Below are positions 62,237 to 64,000 of a stretch of DNA of 64,000 bases, in pieces. The position numbers were made by a program, and so were the translations under genes. The DNA comes from Pelagibacterium limicola (GTDB taxonomy: Bacteria; Pseudomonadota; Alphaproteobacteria; Rhizobiales; Devosiaceae), in assembly GCF_015694405.1 (NCBI RefSeq), contig NZ_JADQDB010000003.1:62001-126000 (forward strand). Direction: 5' to 3'. Numbering within the stretch: position 1 is the first letter of the stretch; each line of letters begins with the position of its first letter. The notes below the pieces were generated by a model. The model was given only the letters and a program-made list of their open reading frames with translations. It did no database searches and was not told the origin of the DNA.

Positions 62237-63223
62237 ATGAAATTGCGCACACTTTCGGCGCTGGCGCTTGCCGGCACCGCAATGCTGATGGCGGGGACTG
62301 CCAACGCCCAGCGCTACACCATCGGAACCAATCCCCAGGGCACCGTCTATTTCACGATCGGCGGCGGGCTCGCCGCCACGCTGCAGGACGCGCTGGGCGT
62401 GCAGGTTACGGTTCAGCCTTATACGGGGGCCTCGGTCTACCTGCCGATGATCAGTGCGGGCGAAGTCACGCTTGGCCTTAATTCGAGTCTCGACCTTGCC
62501 AGCGCCCGCGAGGGCGAATTTGGCGAACCCATGGAAAACCTCAGGGTTCTCGCTCGCCTTTGGCCGCTTACGGTCGCCCTTGTGGCTCGCAACGACCTCG
62601 GCATCACCGAAGTCGGAGAATTGAGCGGCAAGCGCGTCGTTACAGATCTCAGCGCCCTGCGCTCGATGAGCGTGGTTTCCCAGGTGATGCTGGAGTTGTC
62701 CGGGCTTTCAACCGATGACGTGGAGAACGTCACGGTTGCCGGACTGGCACCCGGCATGGAAGGACTGACCGAAAATTCGCTGGATGCCACGCTGATCGCG
62801 ACCGGCATTCCGCTGACGCAGCAGGCACATGCGACGATTCCCGGCGGCATACGCTATTTGAGCGTTGCCGGCCCGGATGCGACTTCGGAAAACGCCGACG
62901 CCAAGCTGGCAGGTCTTTATCTTGCAGAATTGACTCCCAATCCCCGTCTTCCCGAAGTTACCGAGCCGGTGACCGTGGGGGCTTTCGACGTCTTCATTTC
63001 GGCAAGCTCGGACCTTCCGGACGAGGATGTGACGCGGATTCTGGAAGCGCTTTATGATGCCCTGCCCCAGCTCAAGACCGACTATCCCGCATTAGCGCAG
63101 GCCGGGCAGGATTTGCTGTCGCTTCCGTCCAATACGATACCCTACCACCCTGCGGCAGTTGACTTTTTCGTCTCGAAGGGTCTTTGGACAGAAGAGAACG
63201 CCGCACGAGACGCTGGGTTGTAA
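62237..63223 (+). CDS. TAXI-family TRAP transporter solute-binding protein
   Basis: The 328-residue precursor has a signal peptide ending near ANAQ. The TAXI-type binding protein pattern YTIGTNPQGTVYFTIGGGLA and LQDALGVQVTVQPYTGAS follows. TAXI proteins collect small organic acids or amino acids for TRAP transporters driven by sodium. The ATG at 62237 follows AGGAGGAGAG. It precedes the fused TRAP permease by 21 bp, and a divergent LysR gene probably regulates both. Confidence 0.93.
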   Translation: MKLRTLSALALAGTAMLMAGTANAQRYTIGTNPQGTVYFTIGGGLAATLQDALGVQVTVQPYTGASVYLPMISAGEVTLGLNSSLDLASAREGEFGEPMENLRVLARLWPLTVALVARNDLGITEVGELSGKRVVTDLSALRSMSVVSQVMLELSGLSTDDVENVTVAGLAPGMEGLTENSLDATLIATGIPLTQQAHATIPGGIRYLSVAGPDATSENADAKLAGLYLAELTPNPRLPEVTEPVTVGAFDVFISASSDLPDEDVTRILEALYDALPQLKTDYPALAQAGQDLLSLPSNTIPYHPAAVDFFVSKGLWTEENAARDAGL

Positions 63224-63244
63224 GGCTCATAACAGGCAACTGAC

Positions 63245-64000
63245 ATGGCGGCGCGCATCCTTGCGATGATTCTCATCGCAACAGGCATCCTTTGGCTTTT
63301 GGACGTTCCCAGACATCTGGGCCTTGTCATCATGGGCGAGCAATATCTCGCCCTGATGATCGGTCTGACGACGCTGACCGGGTTCGTCATGAGCCCACTC
63401 AGCAAGCGTCTCGTCGTGCTGGATTGGGTGTTCGGGATTGCGTGCCTTGCCGCCTGGATCTGGCTGGCCATGAACTACCAGCAATGGCTGATGGATCCCA
63501 TCAACAGGGGGCCGCACAAATGGATTCCTGCCGTCATTGCCATTGCAGGCGTCATCGAGGGCACGCGCCGACATTGCGGTAACGTTCTCGCCATTCTTGC
63601 CGGAATCTTCATTGCGTATGGCCTTTTCGGGCACGTGCTGCCGGGAATTTTCTCGGCAGCACCGCTCGCCCCTGCCCGGTATGCACTCTACATCTTCACC
63701 GATACAAATGGCATTCTAGGTCTCGTGCTCAATGTGGGTGCGACACAAATTCTGGGCTTTATCGTTTTCGGGGCGGTTCTTAACGCCGTGGGCGGAAGCG
63801 CGGTGCTTACCAACCTGGCGATGGCCGCGATGGGCCATAAGCGAGGCGGGCCAGCAAAGGTTTCTATTCTCGCCTCCTCTCTCTTCGGTACACTGTCCGG
63901 CTCCACTGTCGCCAACGTCATGTCGACGGGCGTCGTGACCATCCCCATGATGATCCGCTCCGGATTTCCTTCGCGTTATGCCGCTGCGATCGAAGCGGTT
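63245..64000 (+). CDS. Partial TRAP transporter fused permease (DctQM type)
   Basis: The gene runs off the window; 252 residues are visible from the ATG at 63245. The first part has four membrane segments of a DctQ-like subunit. The second begins near residue 150 (FTDTNGILGLVLNVGATQIL) and continues as the DctM-type permease with SSLFGTLSGSTVANVMSTG, the conserved ion-site region. Such fused permeases pair with TAXI-type binding proteins, as here. Confidence 0.9.
   Translation, partial: MAARILAMILIATGILWLLDVPRHLGLVIMGEQYLALMIGLTTLTGFVMSPLSKRLVVLDWVFGIACLAAWIWLAMNYQQWLMDPINRGPHKWIPAVIAIAGVIEGTRRHCGNVLAILAGIFIAYGLFGHVLPGIFSAAPLAPARYALYIFTDTNGILGLVLNVGATQILGFIVFGAVLNAVGGSAVLTNLAMAAMGHKRGGPAKVSILASSLFGTLSGSTVANVMSTGVVTIPMMIRSGFPSRYAAAIEAV

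Overview
The window looks like chromosomal DNA of a GC-rich alphaproteobacterium, most likely of the Hyphomicrobiales; a Devosia/Pelagibacterium-like relative is my best guess, from general familiarity only. Supporting evidence: the order pepA-holC / lptF-lptG-lptD-surA-pdxA-ksgA / gmk-yicC-mltG-fabF-acpP-fabG-fabD and rpsF-rpsR-rplI-dnaB-alr-radA-cvpA-purF, an ScfR-family regulator, a DUF1127 protein, a perfect CtrA-type site with clustered GANTC sites before dnaB, GTTC-N7-GTTC LexA-type boxes, and an FNR/FixK-type box before a universal stress gene. No tRNA, rRNA, CRISPR array, integrase or transposase was recognised.

Layout. 1-5.8 kb: a partial DUF1624 membrane protein, a cytoplasmic molybdopterin oxidoreductase, a DHA2 drug exporter with a divergent MarR regulator and shared palindromic operator, and a LysR gene. 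5.8-11.4 kb: DUF1127 protein, ndk, a YjbR protein, an ABC-F ATPase, two tandem secreted DUF4344 metallopeptidase paralogues and a YitT membrane protein. 11.4-27.2 kb: a housekeeping block for DNA replication (holC), LPS export (lptFGD), outer-membrane protein folding, pyridoxal phosphate, rRNA methylation, nucleotide and RNA metabolism, peptidoglycan and fatty-acid synthesis. 27.4-32.9 kb: an accessory stretch with an FNR-box UspA gene, an alpha/beta hydrolase, a frameshifted small gene, a solo OLD-family ATPase/nuclease with a LexA-type box, and 1.2 kb of non-coding DNA with palindromic repeats. 32.9-46.5 kb: ribosomal proteins, dnaB, alr, radA (LexA-type box at its operon promoter), cvpA, purF, a short-chain dehydrogenase, DUF3237, a flavin monooxygenase, der and its TPR partner. 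46.5-51.3 kb: NnrU protein, WYL regulator, epoxide hydrolase and two exporters.

51.3-59.2 kb is the most coherent regulatory locus: acs, a 900-bp hairpin-rich intergenic region, a divergent ScfR-type regulator, a stand-alone receiver, a small membrane protein and an SLC5-STAC-histidine kinase. This reads as an acetate/short-chain-acyl sensing module around acetyl-CoA synthetase, with a one-component and a two-component arm together. 59.2-64 kb: panB-panC-DUF4287, then a LysR gene divergent from a TAXI-type TRAP transporter whose fused permease runs off the window.

The most promising leads are the OLD-family gene with its LexA-type box, the LexA-type box before DUF1697-radA, the CtrA/GANTC cluster before dnaB, the composite acetate locus with its structured intergenic region, and the tandem DUF4344 pair. 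All regulatory sites come from reading the sequence by eye and have not been tested.
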